A program made the translations under genes and the position numbers. Positions 1 to 6,989 of a stretch of DNA of 21,116 nt are shown in pieces. Every line of letters starts with the position of its first letter. Position 1 is the stretch's first letter. The notes beneath the pieces were generated by a model, which was not told the origin of the DNA, made no database searches, and saw nothing but the letters and a program-made list of their open reading frames with translations. Location: positions 1 to 21,116 of the forward strand of contig DITX01000097.1 of assembly GCA_002422225.1 (NCBI GenBank), written 5' to 3'. This DNA is from Gammaproteobacteria bacterium UBA6173 (GTDB taxonomy: Bacteria > Pseudomonadota > Gammaproteobacteria > Pseudomonadales > Pseudohongiellaceae).

Positions 1-634
1 GATTGATGTTGGCCGGAATGATCGCGCGCCCTCGGGCAATTTCGTCACGCACAAATTCCGGCGTGATTTCTTTTGGAATTGACGCACCAAAAGACTGCCC
101 AGGATGCTGAAAACCCAGCGCAGCATGTTCACGCGCCTGTGCCAGACTCATGTTTTCACGAATGGCAATATATTCCATCTCAGGGGTGATGATACCTTTG
201 CGCGCGTAATGCAGCTGGGACACATTGGCGCCTGCTTTGGCCCGGCGCGGTTTGCGCATGTGCTCAAATCGTAGGTGCGCGGTCTGCACATCATCCTGAC
301 GTTGCTTACCAAATGTTGATGTCACACCAGCAAGCAACTCGGTATCACCACGCTCTTCGATCCATCGCGCACGAATTGCTGGCAATCCTGCGCGCAGATC
401 GATATGGAAAGACGGATCAGAATACGCACCCGAGGTGTCATAAACACGAATGGGCGGGTTATGCTCAAGTCCTTTTTCGGTGTGTGTATCAGCCTGTGTG
501 ATCTCGCGCATTGGCACAAGAATGTCGTCACGGCTGCCTTTTACATACACTTTGCGCGAGCTTCCGAACGTATAGCGGGTTCTGTCGTCCAGTTCGGTAA
601 TTCTGTCGAGAAAGTGTTCTGGCTTGGCACTCAT
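1..634 (-). CDS. thiC: Phosphomethylpyrimidine synthase ThiC, N-terminal part (runs off the window)
   Basis: ThiC is the radical-SAM [4Fe-4S] enzyme that rearranges aminoimidazole ribotide into the hydroxymethylpyrimidine phosphate half of thiamine. About 211 N-terminal residues are present; the catalytic core and C-terminal Fe-S cysteines lie beyond position 1. Recognisable family segments in order are VPMREI, IRVYDTSGAYSDP, RARWIEERGDTE, RRAKAGANVSQLHYARKG, ITPEMEYIAIREN, HPGQSFGASIP and EFVRDEIARGRAIIPANIN, matching proteobacterial ThiC closely. The ATG at 634 is preceded by AGGA in a good ribosome-binding position. It diverges from the tolC-like gene. Its leader contains an intrinsic terminator (691-727), so expression may be attenuated. 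Identification is secure; only the truncation by the window edge limits it. Confidence 0.97.
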   Translation of the reverse strand, partial: MSAKPEHFLDRITELDDRTRYTFGSSRKVYVKGSRDDILVPMREITQADTHTEKGLEHNPPIRVYDTSGAYSDPSFHIDLRAGLPAIRARWIEERGDTELLAGVTSTFGKQRQDDVQTAHLRFEHMRKPRRAKAGANVSQLHYARKGIITPEMEYIAIRENMSLAQAREHAALGFQHPGQSFGASIPKEITPEFVRDEIARGRAIIPANIN

Positions 635-690
635 TACTCTATCCTGCCTGTGTATAGGCGCCCCTGATGAATTAAACGGACGCGTATGAA

Positions 691-727
691 TTAAAAAGTG
701 GGCTATCATTATGCCTTAATAGCCCAC
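691..727 (-). terminator. Intrinsic terminator or attenuator in the thiC leader
   Basis: On the minus strand a perfect 9-bp stem (GTGGGCTAT, 719-727, pairing with ATAGCCCAC, 698-706; 12-nt loop) is followed at once by TTTTTAA. It lies 57 nt upstream of the thiC ATG and points toward thiC. No minus-strand gene precedes it before the divergent tolC, so the likeliest reading is a regulatory terminator in the thiC leader. A terminator for an unseen small RNA is the alternative. Confidence 0.7.
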
Positions 728-770
728 AAAGTGTTATCCAGAGTATGCCCTCACAGATTGCAAATTGTTG

Positions 771-798
771 CTTATGACTCTTGGACGCCACCCGTCAA
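771..798 (-). promoter_or_regulatory. Possible sigma70 promoter for thiC
   Basis: On the minus strand TTGACG (798-793) is followed after 16 nt by CATAAG (776-771), a four-of-six match to the -10 consensus. Transcription would begin near 763 and run through the terminator hairpin at 691-727 before reaching thiC. This is a weak, by-eye assignment. Confidence 0.25.
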
Positions 799-1012
799 CA
801 CTGTGTAGAATGCCGAACACAACCGGAACTGGCTCCTGTTACGTATGATTGTTGGGATGGCGACAATCGGGGCACAAATCCGGGATCAATAAAAGGCATC
901 ATCCAACAGATGTCTGCAGTTAAACGCAAAGTGCTTTTGCAGCGTCTATTTAAAGGCAAGGCTCTGATCGCTTGCGTTTCAGTTAATGAACTTTCTTACA
1001 GGATTTCTGATT

Positions 1013-2365
1013 ATGGGACGATTTACCCGCACGATAGTTCTCGCGGCAGGACTGCTTGTTTGCGTAGAACCAGTATTTGCTGACGATTTGGTGAGTATTC
1101 TCGAACTGGCTATGCGCAATGACCCCGCACTGCGTCAAGCGCAAGCCCAGCTCAATTCCGGGCAACAACAGGTACGACTGGCGCGCGCAAGCCTGATGCC
1201 TCAGGTGAGTGCCGGCCTGTCTGAACAACGACAATCTACTGGCCCGGAAGGCACCATCAGTTTTACCGATCTTGATGCCAGCACCCGTCGCTACAACGTC
1301 AGCGTTCAACAAGCATTGCTGAATATGAATTCCTGGTACAGCTATCAAGGTGCCAAGGAAGCCGATCAGGCACGTTTTTACAACTTTGCTGCGCAAGAGC
1401 AGGAACTGATTATCCGTGTCGCAACGGCCTACTTTACGGTACTGCGCGCCATCGATGATCTGAGCACGCGCAGGCAGGAAGAAGAAGCCGCCATGCGCCA
1501 GTTTGAGCGTACCCGCCAGCGTGAAGAGGTTGGTCTGGTTGCCATTACTGAGGTCTACGAATCGCAGGCCGCATACGATCTAGCCCGAAACAACACCATT
1601 CTGGCTGAGGACGCTTTGTCTTCCAGCTATGAAGCGCTGGAAGCAATTACTGGCCAGCCACATCCCAATCTTGAGAGCCTGCGGGCGGACTTCCCAATCA
1701 CCCCGGCAGATGGCGACATGGACACCTGGGTTCAGGAAGCTTTGAACAGCAATCCACAACTGTTGGCGGCGCGTTACAGCGTTGAGGCTCAGGCCAAGAC
1801 GGTACAGGCTCGGCGCGCTGAACATCTGCCAACCATCGGCTTGCAGAGCAGCTACTCAAATACTGACTCGAACTCTGGTCAAAGTGCTGATGGTAGTGTG
1901 CGCTCGACCGGTGTCATTGAAGGATTCAGCGTCGCGGTTCAGATCAACATCCCTTTGTACTCCGGTCATGCTGTCACTGCCCGTCGCAGCCAGGCAGAAT
2001 ATGATCTGGTTGCACAACAGGAACAAGCCAGCCTGATCCGTCGCCAGACCACACAAAATATTCGCAATGCGTTTAGACGCGTGAATACCGATGCCCTGGT
2101 GATATCACAGCGTCAGCAGGCAATTGTGTCTGCACAATCAGCGCTGAATGCGATTGAAGCGGGTTATGAAGTGGGCACGCGCAACATTGTTGACGTTGTG
2201 CAGGCGCGCCAGCAATTGTTTGTGGCTCTGCGTAACTACTCAGATGCCCGCTACAACTACGTAGTTGATACTCTGCAACTCAAGCGCACCGCCGGTGTGC
2301 TTACACCGCAGGACATCATTGATCTGAATGAGTGGCTGGCGGCTGAGCCGGCAACTGCGCAGTAA
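1013..2365 (+). CDS. tolC: TolC-family outer membrane efflux protein
   Basis: This is a trimeric outer-membrane channel of the TolC/OEP family, which gives inner-membrane efflux pumps and type I secretion systems an exit to the outside. The 450-residue protein begins with a signal peptide (about residues 1-23, cleavage near FADDL). It has the two-fold repeat of long helical segments typical of the family, each with an NDP/NPQ-type repeat start (LELAMRNDPALRQAQAQL and LNSNPQLLAARYSVEAQ), and ends with the conserved GTRNIVDVVQARQQL and DTLQLKRTAGVL stretches. An in-frame ATG at 986 exists, but the ATG at 1013 has AGGA eight bases upstream and puts the signal peptide at the very N-terminus, so it is preferred. 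No pump subunit lies alongside, so it may serve several systems. It is followed by a terminator. Confidence 0.92.
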   Translation: MGRFTRTIVLAAGLLVCVEPVFADDLVSILELAMRNDPALRQAQAQLNSGQQQVRLARASLMPQVSAGLSEQRQSTGPEGTISFTDLDASTRRYNVSVQQALLNMNSWYSYQGAKEADQARFYNFAAQEQELIIRVATAYFTVLRAIDDLSTRRQEEEAAMRQFERTRQREEVGLVAITEVYESQAAYDLARNNTILAEDALSSSYEALEAITGQPHPNLESLRADFPITPADGDMDTWVQEALNSNPQLLAARYSVEAQAKTVQARRAEHLPTIGLQSSYSNTDSNSGQSADGSVRSTGVIEGFSVAVQINIPLYSGHAVTARRSQAEYDLVAQQEQASLIRRQTTQNIRNAFRRVNTDALVISQRQQAIVSAQSALNAIEAGYEVGTRNIVDVVQARQQLFVALRNYSDARYNYVVDTLQLKRTAGVLTPQDIIDLNEWLAAEPATAQ

Positions 2366-2379
2366 TAGTGGCTAGCCGG

Positions 2380-2409
2380 GGACGGAGGCATGCGCCTCCG
2401 TCCTCTTTT
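2380..2409 (+). terminator. Intrinsic terminator after tolC
   Basis: GGACGGAGGC (2380-2389) and GCCTCCGTCC (2394-2403) form a perfect 10-bp GC-rich stem around a 4-nt loop, followed by TCTTTT. It begins 14 nt after the tolC stop and points with tolC. The opposite strand has no T-run after the stem, so it probably does not terminate hemH. Confidence 0.88.
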
Positions 2410-2436
2410 AACCGAGGCGTCCGACAGGCTCTTAGC

Positions 2437-3516
2437 TTACTTTTCCGCACCCAAGGCCATCGCTCGTGCCTGACGTTGAGTATCTACGTCAGCTGGCTGC
2501 CAGCCTTGCATATTTGACTGCAACAAATCCGCCAGCGCAGAAATGTGTTCGGGTCTGTCGTTCAGCGCGCTAATGTACTCGTAACGCTCCCCGCCAGCAT
2601 GCAAGAAATACTCTTTGTTTTCCTCGCCAATTTCTTCGATGGTTTCAAGACAATCCGCAGAGAAGCCCGGGCAAAAGACCTGCACTGACTTTATGCCTTG
2701 CGCTGGAAATGCCTTCAGCGTGTGATCAGTATAGGGTTTTAGCCACTCCTCGCGACCAAAACGGGATTGGAATGTGGTGATGTATTCATCAGATGTCAGC
2801 CCGAGCTCCTCTGCAATCAGTCGTGAGGTTTTGTAGCACTCACAATGATACGGATCGCCGTTGAGCAAATACTGTTTGGGAATACCGTGATAGGAAAACA
2901 TCAATTTGTCCGCACGGCCATGTGCCTGCCAATGATCCCTGATTCGAATGGCTGATGCTTTGATAAACGGGGCGTAGTCGTGATAGTGATTCACAAACCG
3001 CAACTCGGGCATCCAGCGACGCTTGGTAAAGTCCGCACTGATGGCATCAAAGGTAGACGCGGTTGTGGATGCTGAATACTGCGGATACAAGGGCAGCACC
3101 AGTAATTTGCCAACCCCCTGATCAAACATATTCTGTAACACCGATGGAATCGATGGGTTGCCATAACGCATGGCAAAATCGACAACCACGTTCTCATGCC
3201 CGCGCGCTTTCAACTCTGCTCTCAATGCGTCAGCCTGATGACGGGTGTGGAACAATAAAGGCGAGCCTTCGTCGGTGAATACCGTTGCGTAGGACTTGGC
3301 AGAGCGACTGGGCCGTATATTCAGAATTACCAGATTCAGTATCAACCACCAGATGGGGCGCGGCGTTTCCACCACGCGCGGATCCCACAAAAACTCTTTG
3401 AGATAACGGCGCAATGCCGCTGGGGTTGGCGCGTCCGGCGTACCCAGATTCGTGATTAACACACCAGTCTTTTCAGTCTGTTGGTGAGTGTATTTGGGGC
3501 TACCCTTAAACGTCAT
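2437..3516 (-). CDS. hemH: Ferrochelatase (protohaem ferro-lyase)
   Basis: HemH inserts Fe2+ into protoporphyrin IX in the last step of protohaem synthesis, at the inner face of the membrane. The 359-residue protein carries the family motifs in order: VLITNLGTPDAPT near residue 19, LLVLPLYPQYSASTTAS near 138, SYHGIP with the metal-binding His at about 210, GDPYHCECYKTSRL, FQSRFGREEWLKPYT, and FCPGFSADCLETIEEI with the catalytic Glu at about 291. Cysteines cluster in YHCEC and FCPGFSADC; some bacterial ferrochelatases bind a [2Fe-2S] cluster, but I cannot tell whether this one does. The ATG is preceded by AGGA seven bases upstream. It lies 33 nt downstream of a small membrane protein gene in a run that includes a haem lipoprotein, suggesting co-expression with haem-using proteins. 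Confidence 0.96.
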   Translation of the reverse strand: MTFKGSPKYTHQQTEKTGVLITNLGTPDAPTPAALRRYLKEFLWDPRVVETPRPIWWLILNLVILNIRPSRSAKSYATVFTDEGSPLLFHTRHQADALRAELKARGHENVVVDFAMRYGNPSIPSVLQNMFDQGVGKLLVLPLYPQYSASTTASTFDAISADFTKRRWMPELRFVNHYHDYAPFIKASAIRIRDHWQAHGRADKLMFSYHGIPKQYLLNGDPYHCECYKTSRLIAEELGLTSDEYITTFQSRFGREEWLKPYTDHTLKAFPAQGIKSVQVFCPGFSADCLETIEEIGEENKEYFLHAGGERYEYISALNDRPEHISALADLLQSNMQGWQPADVDTQRQARAMALGAEK

Positions 3517-3549
3517 GTGTTGTCCTGTAACTGCTTTTTTTAATGTAAG

Positions 3550-4005
3550 TTAATTGCCTGAACCGTTTGCTGCACGGCGTCGCATACCAGCTTTAGCACC
3601 CAGTGTCCCCACATAGAACTGAGGCACAGACAGCATGGTCACGTAGATCATGGCGACGGGCAACATGTAGCCTGCACCAAAAAAAATGGATGAAAACACT
3701 TGCCCGAGCATCATGCTCAATGTCCAACGCCAAGCTCGTACAGGATACGTCCGGGCTAGCAGATAGATCACAAGACACATCAACGGCAAGCCAAAAATGT
3801 AATATCCAAGGGAGGTCCAGGCGACGGGGACCTCTGACGTCAGTGAAACCCCCGGCGCCAACGACACAGCGCTCGCAACAAAAAACCCGGTCACTGCGGC
3901 AAACAGATGCACCGGGTTCTCTCCCGATCTCAAGGTGCGTAGCGTATTCCTTACAAATCCGTTGTTCGATGTTTCGGGCTGTTGATCCGGCTCATTGTTA
4001 TTCAT
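3550..4005 (-). CDS. Small multi-spanning membrane protein of unknown function
   Basis: This is a 151-residue protein I do not recognise. It begins with about 30 hydrophilic residues rich in Asn, Gln and Glu (MNNNEPDQQPETSNN). Hydrophobic segments follow at roughly 32-51, 63-85, 95-111 and 112-133, so three or four membrane spans are likely. It ends with a basic tail (GMRRRAANGSGN) that should face the cytoplasm. Its start lies three bases after the stop of the haem lipoprotein gene (TAA, AAA, ATG), so translation of the two is probably coupled. It sits between that lipoprotein and ferrochelatase, so a part in electron transfer or haem handling is possible, but nothing in the sequence itself shows it. 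Confidence 0.75.
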   Translation of the reverse strand: MNNNEPDQQPETSNNGFVRNTLRTLRSGENPVHLFAAVTGFFVASAVSLAPGVSLTSEVPVAWTSLGYYIFGLPLMCLVIYLLARTYPVRAWRWTLSMMLGQVFSSIFFGAGYMLPVAMIYVTMLSVPQFYVGTLGAKAGMRRRAANGSGN

Positions 4006-4008
4006 TTT

Positions 4009-4587
4009 TTATCTCGGTTCTGTTGGTGAACGCAAGCTGATAGCTCCACGGATTTGTCCCGCCAGATAACCGGTTGCCATGTCATCAGGATAGTGGCGGG
4101 TCAAGGCTTCGCTGACGTCTGCTGCGATGTCGGTTCCGTGACAGGTCAGACATAGCGGACCCGCGGGCTGTGCCTGCATGTAACGAAACTCACCGGCAAC
4201 CACGTCGGCATGGTTGATTTGCGCTGCCGGCTCGTCTGCCATCTGGCGCTGATCAAAGGTATGCAAGACGCTGGTTTCCCAGGCATCAGGTGTTGCCAAT
4301 GCGCCATTACGGGTTTTTAAACTGACGCGCTTGACCTGCCAGCCACTTTGCTCGCTCAGGGTCTGTGCAATCGCCGGTGCCTGAACCGCACACACTTCAA
4401 TACCATTGACCGGGCCGCCGGCTTGAATCGCCTGCTGCAAGGTGGGTAACAAAGTACCTACAAACTGTGCAGCCAGCTCGGCGCCTTGCGCGCGTAAGGC
4501 CTCCTCATCGAGTGCTGGTACTGGCTCTGCGTCACTGCAGGCTGCCAACAAGATTGCCAGGCAACCAAGGTAGTGTGTGTTGTTCAT
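4009..4587 (-). CDS. Lipoprotein with a c-type haem motif (DUF3365/Tll0287-like)
   Basis: This 192-residue protein starts with a lipoprotein signal (lipobox LAAC, acylated Cys at about 17), so it should be exported and lipid-anchored. The body resembles the DUF3365/Tll0287-like family, whose members carry one covalently bound haem in a PAS-like fold. The family-like stretch VCAVQAPAIAQTLSEQ occurs near residues 65-80, and VKRVSLKTRNGALATPDAWE near 85-104 matches the usual K-x-R-N-P-x-N-x-P-D-x-WE pattern. A CLTCH haem-binding motif lies at about 146-150, followed by the YPDDMATGYLAGQIRGAIS tail typical of the group. The partner is unknown; a redox or haem-sensing periplasmic role is likely. 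The ATG has AAGGA eight bases upstream. It is the third gene from the end of the run that finishes with hemH. Confidence 0.85.
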   Translation of the reverse strand: MNNTHYLGCLAILLAACSDAEPVPALDEEALRAQGAELAAQFVGTLLPTLQQAIQAGGPVNGIEVCAVQAPAIAQTLSEQSGWQVKRVSLKTRNGALATPDAWETSVLHTFDQRQMADEPAAQINHADVVAGEFRYMQAQPAGPLCLTCHGTDIAADVSEALTRHYPDDMATGYLAGQIRGAISLRSPTEPR

Positions 4588-4644
4588 GCTTTATTTCCTT
4601 TGGGCATTTAAAGCTTGTCGAGCGCTTGCGTGATGTCAGCGATT

Positions 4645-5145
4645 TTACACGGTCAACCAGTTATTTACGCCCATGCCAACCAGCCATGACAAAATCATCA
4701 CCAGCGTAGCGATGCCAAGATGTTCAGCCACAACAGACCAGCACGACTCTTGCTGTTGTTTCGCGATAAAAATACTCAGCATGGTTAACACCATGGCCCC
4801 CCATACCAGGCAGGCAATAACCGCTTGCTGTAAAGGCAGCAACAATAAGGGCAGTGCAAACGTTGATGCCATCAAAAACTTGGTGACAAATGTAGCCATG
4901 GTTGCCAGCCAGACACTTTTACTGGTGCTGTCGAGGCGTGCTTCTTCTGACAAATGGATACCAAACGCGTCTGACATGGAATCGGAAACAGCGATGACCA
5001 GAATGCCACCCAGCACGGCAGCCAGTGATTCTGTGCCTGCAAACAAACCCACTATCAAACCTAATGTTGTAATGACACCCGATCCGGTGCCAAAAAACAC
5101 ACCCGTCAATACCCCACGCAAACGCGTCTGTGATTGATCTGTCAT
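4645..5145 (-). CDS. VIT/CCC1-like small membrane protein (possible Fe/Mn transporter)
   Basis: This 166-residue integral membrane protein begins with a short hydrophilic lead, then GVLTGVFFGTGSGVITTLG, a segment resembling the first helix of vacuolar iron transporter (VIT1/CCC1) proteins. LGGILVIAVSDSMSDAFG follows, with acidic residues in a helix, as in VIT helix 2, and then HLSEEA. Three further hydrophobic stretches (about 88-105, 108-128 and 143-160) make roughly five spans. VIT proteins move Fe2+ or Mn2+ against protons, but this one lacks the long cytosolic metal-binding helical domain of plant VIT1, so function is inferred. The open frame continues upstream to 5427, but the ATG at 5145 has a clear AGGA and avoids overlapping the next gene. 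It is followed 57 nt later by the haem lipoprotein. Confidence 0.6.
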   Translation of the reverse strand: MTDQSQTRLRGVLTGVFFGTGSGVITTLGLIVGLFAGTESLAAVLGGILVIAVSDSMSDAFGIHLSEEARLDSTSKSVWLATMATFVTKFLMASTFALPLLLLPLQQAVIACLVWGAMVLTMLSIFIAKQQQESCWSVVAEHLGIATLVMILSWLVGMGVNNWLTV

Positions 5146-5171
5146 AGTAAATGTCCTTTTTTTGTACAGCG

Positions 5172-5528
5172 TCAGGCAAACAGTTTGCTGCGAAATGCAA
5201 AAAAGACCGCACCCAACAAACACAAGGCACTCCAAAGATAGTCCATCTTTAACGGCTCCTTCAGATAAAACAAGGCAAATGGAACAAACACGCTCAGCGT
5301 AATGACTTCCTGCAAGATTTTCAGTTGCCCAACCGACATAATGGTATACCCGATGCGGTTGGCCGGCACCTGAAACAGATACTCCAACAGCGCAATGCCC
5401 CAGCTGATCAACGCGGCAATGATCCACGGCTTGTGTGCCAGATCTTTAAGGTGCGCGTACCACGCAAAAGTCATAAAAATATTGCTGATGATCAGCAAGC
5501 CGATTGTTATCGCAGCAGGATGGACCAT
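5172..5528 (-). CDS. DMT-family small membrane protein (DUF486)
   Basis: This 118-residue protein has four hydrophobic segments and reads as a DUF486 protein, a member of the drug/metabolite transporter superfamily. Typical segments are NIFMTFAWYAHLKDL, SWGIALLEYLFQVPANRIG, QLKILQEVITLSVF and YLKEPLKMDYLW, the last resembling the 'lkEpl' signature of small DMT transporters. The family has no firmly established substrate. An upstream TTG (5534) is possible, but the ATG at 5528 has GGGAG seven bases before it, whereas that element is too close to the TTG. It lies 26 nt upstream of the VIT-like gene and 48 nt downstream of the GTPase gene on the same strand. Confidence 0.85.
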   Translation of the reverse strand: MVHPAAITIGLLIISNIFMTFAWYAHLKDLAHKPWIIAALISWGIALLEYLFQVPANRIGYTIMSVGQLKILQEVITLSVFVPFALFYLKEPLKMDYLWSALCLLGAVFFAFRSKLFA

Positions 5529-5576
5529 TAGCAAGCTCCCGGCATGAGTGTTATCTGTTCAATGTACGACGGGGCA

Positions 5577-6989
5577 TTATATGCGCAGCGTGGCCATGGA
5601 TTGCGTCAATTCTGCGCTGAGGGTGTTGATTGCTTTTTGCAAACGCTCGTCTCCCAGCATATCGGCATTGCGATCTGACCATTGCGGATTTGCTCTGGCA
5701 AGTCGCAACTCGGCTGGCAACTCTGAGTCATTGAGTACCGGGCGGACTGCCGTGGTGGCAGAGGTTGCCTGCTGAGCTGCATGGCCGCGCCGTTCCAGCG
5801 CCAGAACTAATCCACACTGCCGCGCAGCCAGCACTCTGAGGATAGTGTCATCCACTCTGAGGCTCTTTTCACCCGTTATCATGGCCATCAAATTACTACC
5901 ATAATGTCGCAGGGTTTGCAGTCCTCCACCCAACAGAGCACCCAGTAACGTGGCCGCACCTAACGTCAACCCACCCGCGATCAGGTCAATACCAGCCCCT
6001 GCGGCGGCCCCGGCAGCGGCACCGCCCCCGACACGCATACCCAGATATTGCAAGATGACAGGGTCAAACGGATCCTGCTGCCACTTGCCGTCAATTAACG
6101 GCAGCGCCGCAGTTTCGACATCATCCGGATAAAACCGATATAGGCTTAGCAATCGCTCCACACATGCCTGCTCACGCTTAACCACGTCGTCATTTAAGGC
6201 CTGTGCACCCAAGGCCAGTGCTTGCGGATCGAGCGTGGATACTCGTTGTCGACAGGCAGCGACACCCAACAGTAATTCTGCTATCTGCTGCGCGGCTGCC
6301 TGCTGCCTTAGCCGGGTTTCCTCAGCGTGATTTTCGATCAAGGCATTTAAGACTGCCGCATGGGAATCAAGCAAACCCGCGAGTTTACTGTACAGTAACC
6401 GCTCACCGTCCTCGGTGGGCGCCACAATATCAAACCGCACAATCGCATGCAGACCCAGTCCTGCCAAGGCCTCGCGCCATGCCGCTTCCCGGGCAGACGC
6501 ATCAGCAACAAAATTGAGCAAAGGCAGCAAAGGCACGCCGCACAAGCGCAGTATTTCAAGCTCATCGCGGTGTTTTGCCAGCACCGGATCCCGACTATCA
6601 ATCACATAAAACGCGGCGTCACTCTTTAGCATCTGACGCAAGACTTTAGCTTCCTGTTCAAATTGTTCACGGGCCGGTGCCGACGCCAGAAACCGCTCTA
6701 TGCGCTGTGGCCCGTCTTCCCGAGATCCACTGACCAAAGCCTGTTGCTCAAGCAGGGCCAAAAGCTCAATAGGCTCTTCGATTCCTGGCGTGTCATACAG
6801 TTCAACCAGCACACGTCCGTTGACCAGCAACCGTGCCGCCTCAACATGGCGAGTTGTGCCAGGGCGATCACTGACTTCACCAAAACGCGCATCTCGGGTC
6901 AGCGTGCGCAACAACGATGTCTTCCCGGTATTAGTATGGCCAGCCACCGCAATATGAACAGGCTTGTCGATACCCTGAAGCTTATTCAT
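5577..6989 (-). CDS. GTPase with C-terminal DUF3482-type domain
   Basis: This 470-residue P-loop GTPase of the Era/Der (TrmE-Era-EngA) group carries a long C-terminal domain of DUF3482 type. The P-loop GHTNTGKT is at residues 17-24, the switch I region DRPGTTRH at 41-48, and the G3 motif DTPG at 66-69. The G4 position, normally NKxD, reads NFVAD (159-163), so guanine recognition is non-canonical. A Gly/Ala-rich hydrophobic stretch at about 321-357 could insert into or lie on the membrane. The ATG at 6989 overlaps the stop of the DUF2868-type gene (ATGA) and has GGAGG seven bases upstream, so the pair is translationally coupled and probably acts together at the membrane. The cellular role of such pairs is, to my knowledge, not established. 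Confidence 0.88.
   Translation of the reverse strand: MNKLQGIDKPVHIAVAGHTNTGKTSLLRTLTRDARFGEVSDRPGTTRHVEAARLLVNGRVLVELYDTPGIEEPIELLALLEQQALVSGSREDGPQRIERFLASAPAREQFEQEAKVLRQMLKSDAAFYVIDSRDPVLAKHRDELEILRLCGVPLLPLLNFVADASAREAAWREALAGLGLHAIVRFDIVAPTEDGERLLYSKLAGLLDSHAAVLNALIENHAEETRLRQQAAAQQIAELLLGVAACRQRVSTLDPQALALGAQALNDDVVKREQACVERLLSLYRFYPDDVETAALPLIDGKWQQDPFDPVILQYLGMRVGGGAAAGAAAGAGIDLIAGGLTLGAATLLGALLGGGLQTLRHYGSNLMAMITGEKSLRVDDTILRVLAARQCGLVLALERRGHAAQQATSATTAVRPVLNDSELPAELRLARANPQWSDRNADMLGDERLQKAINTLSAELTQSMATLRI

Larger units (their letters stand above)
635..1012. other. Divergent thiC/tolC intergenic region
   Basis: This 378-bp spacer separates two divergent genes. It holds the thiC-directed terminator (691-727) and a weak thiC promoter candidate (771-798). 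For tolC I see only TTGGAC (781-786) with TAGAAT (806-811) at an over-long 19-nt spacing. The conserved TPP-riboswitch core (CTGAGA, or its complement TCTCAG) is absent on both strands. Small open frames here show no family features and no convincing ribosome-binding site. Confidence 0.5.

Noticed and set aside
731..760. Minus-strand TGTGAGGG...TCTGGATAA resembling parts of a TPP riboswitch
   Set aside because: The invariant CTGAGA core and the paired helices of the THI element are missing; the similarity to the CTGGATAAT stretch is short and likely chance.
986..1012. Longer tolC start at ATG 986
   Set aside because: It has no ribosome-binding site and would push the signal peptide nine residues inward; the ATG at 1013 has AGGA.
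983..1396. 137-residue open frame opposite tolC
   Set aside because: It is antisense to a well-supported gene with no motif or ribosome-binding evidence; the many similar long frames opposite other genes were rejected for the same reason.
2380..2409. The tolC terminator as bidirectional, also ending hemH
   Set aside because: On the minus strand the hairpin is not followed by a T-run.
5146..5427. Upstream extension of the VIT-like frame
   Set aside because: It overlaps the DUF486 gene in another frame, and the ATG at 5145 has a clear ribosome-binding site.
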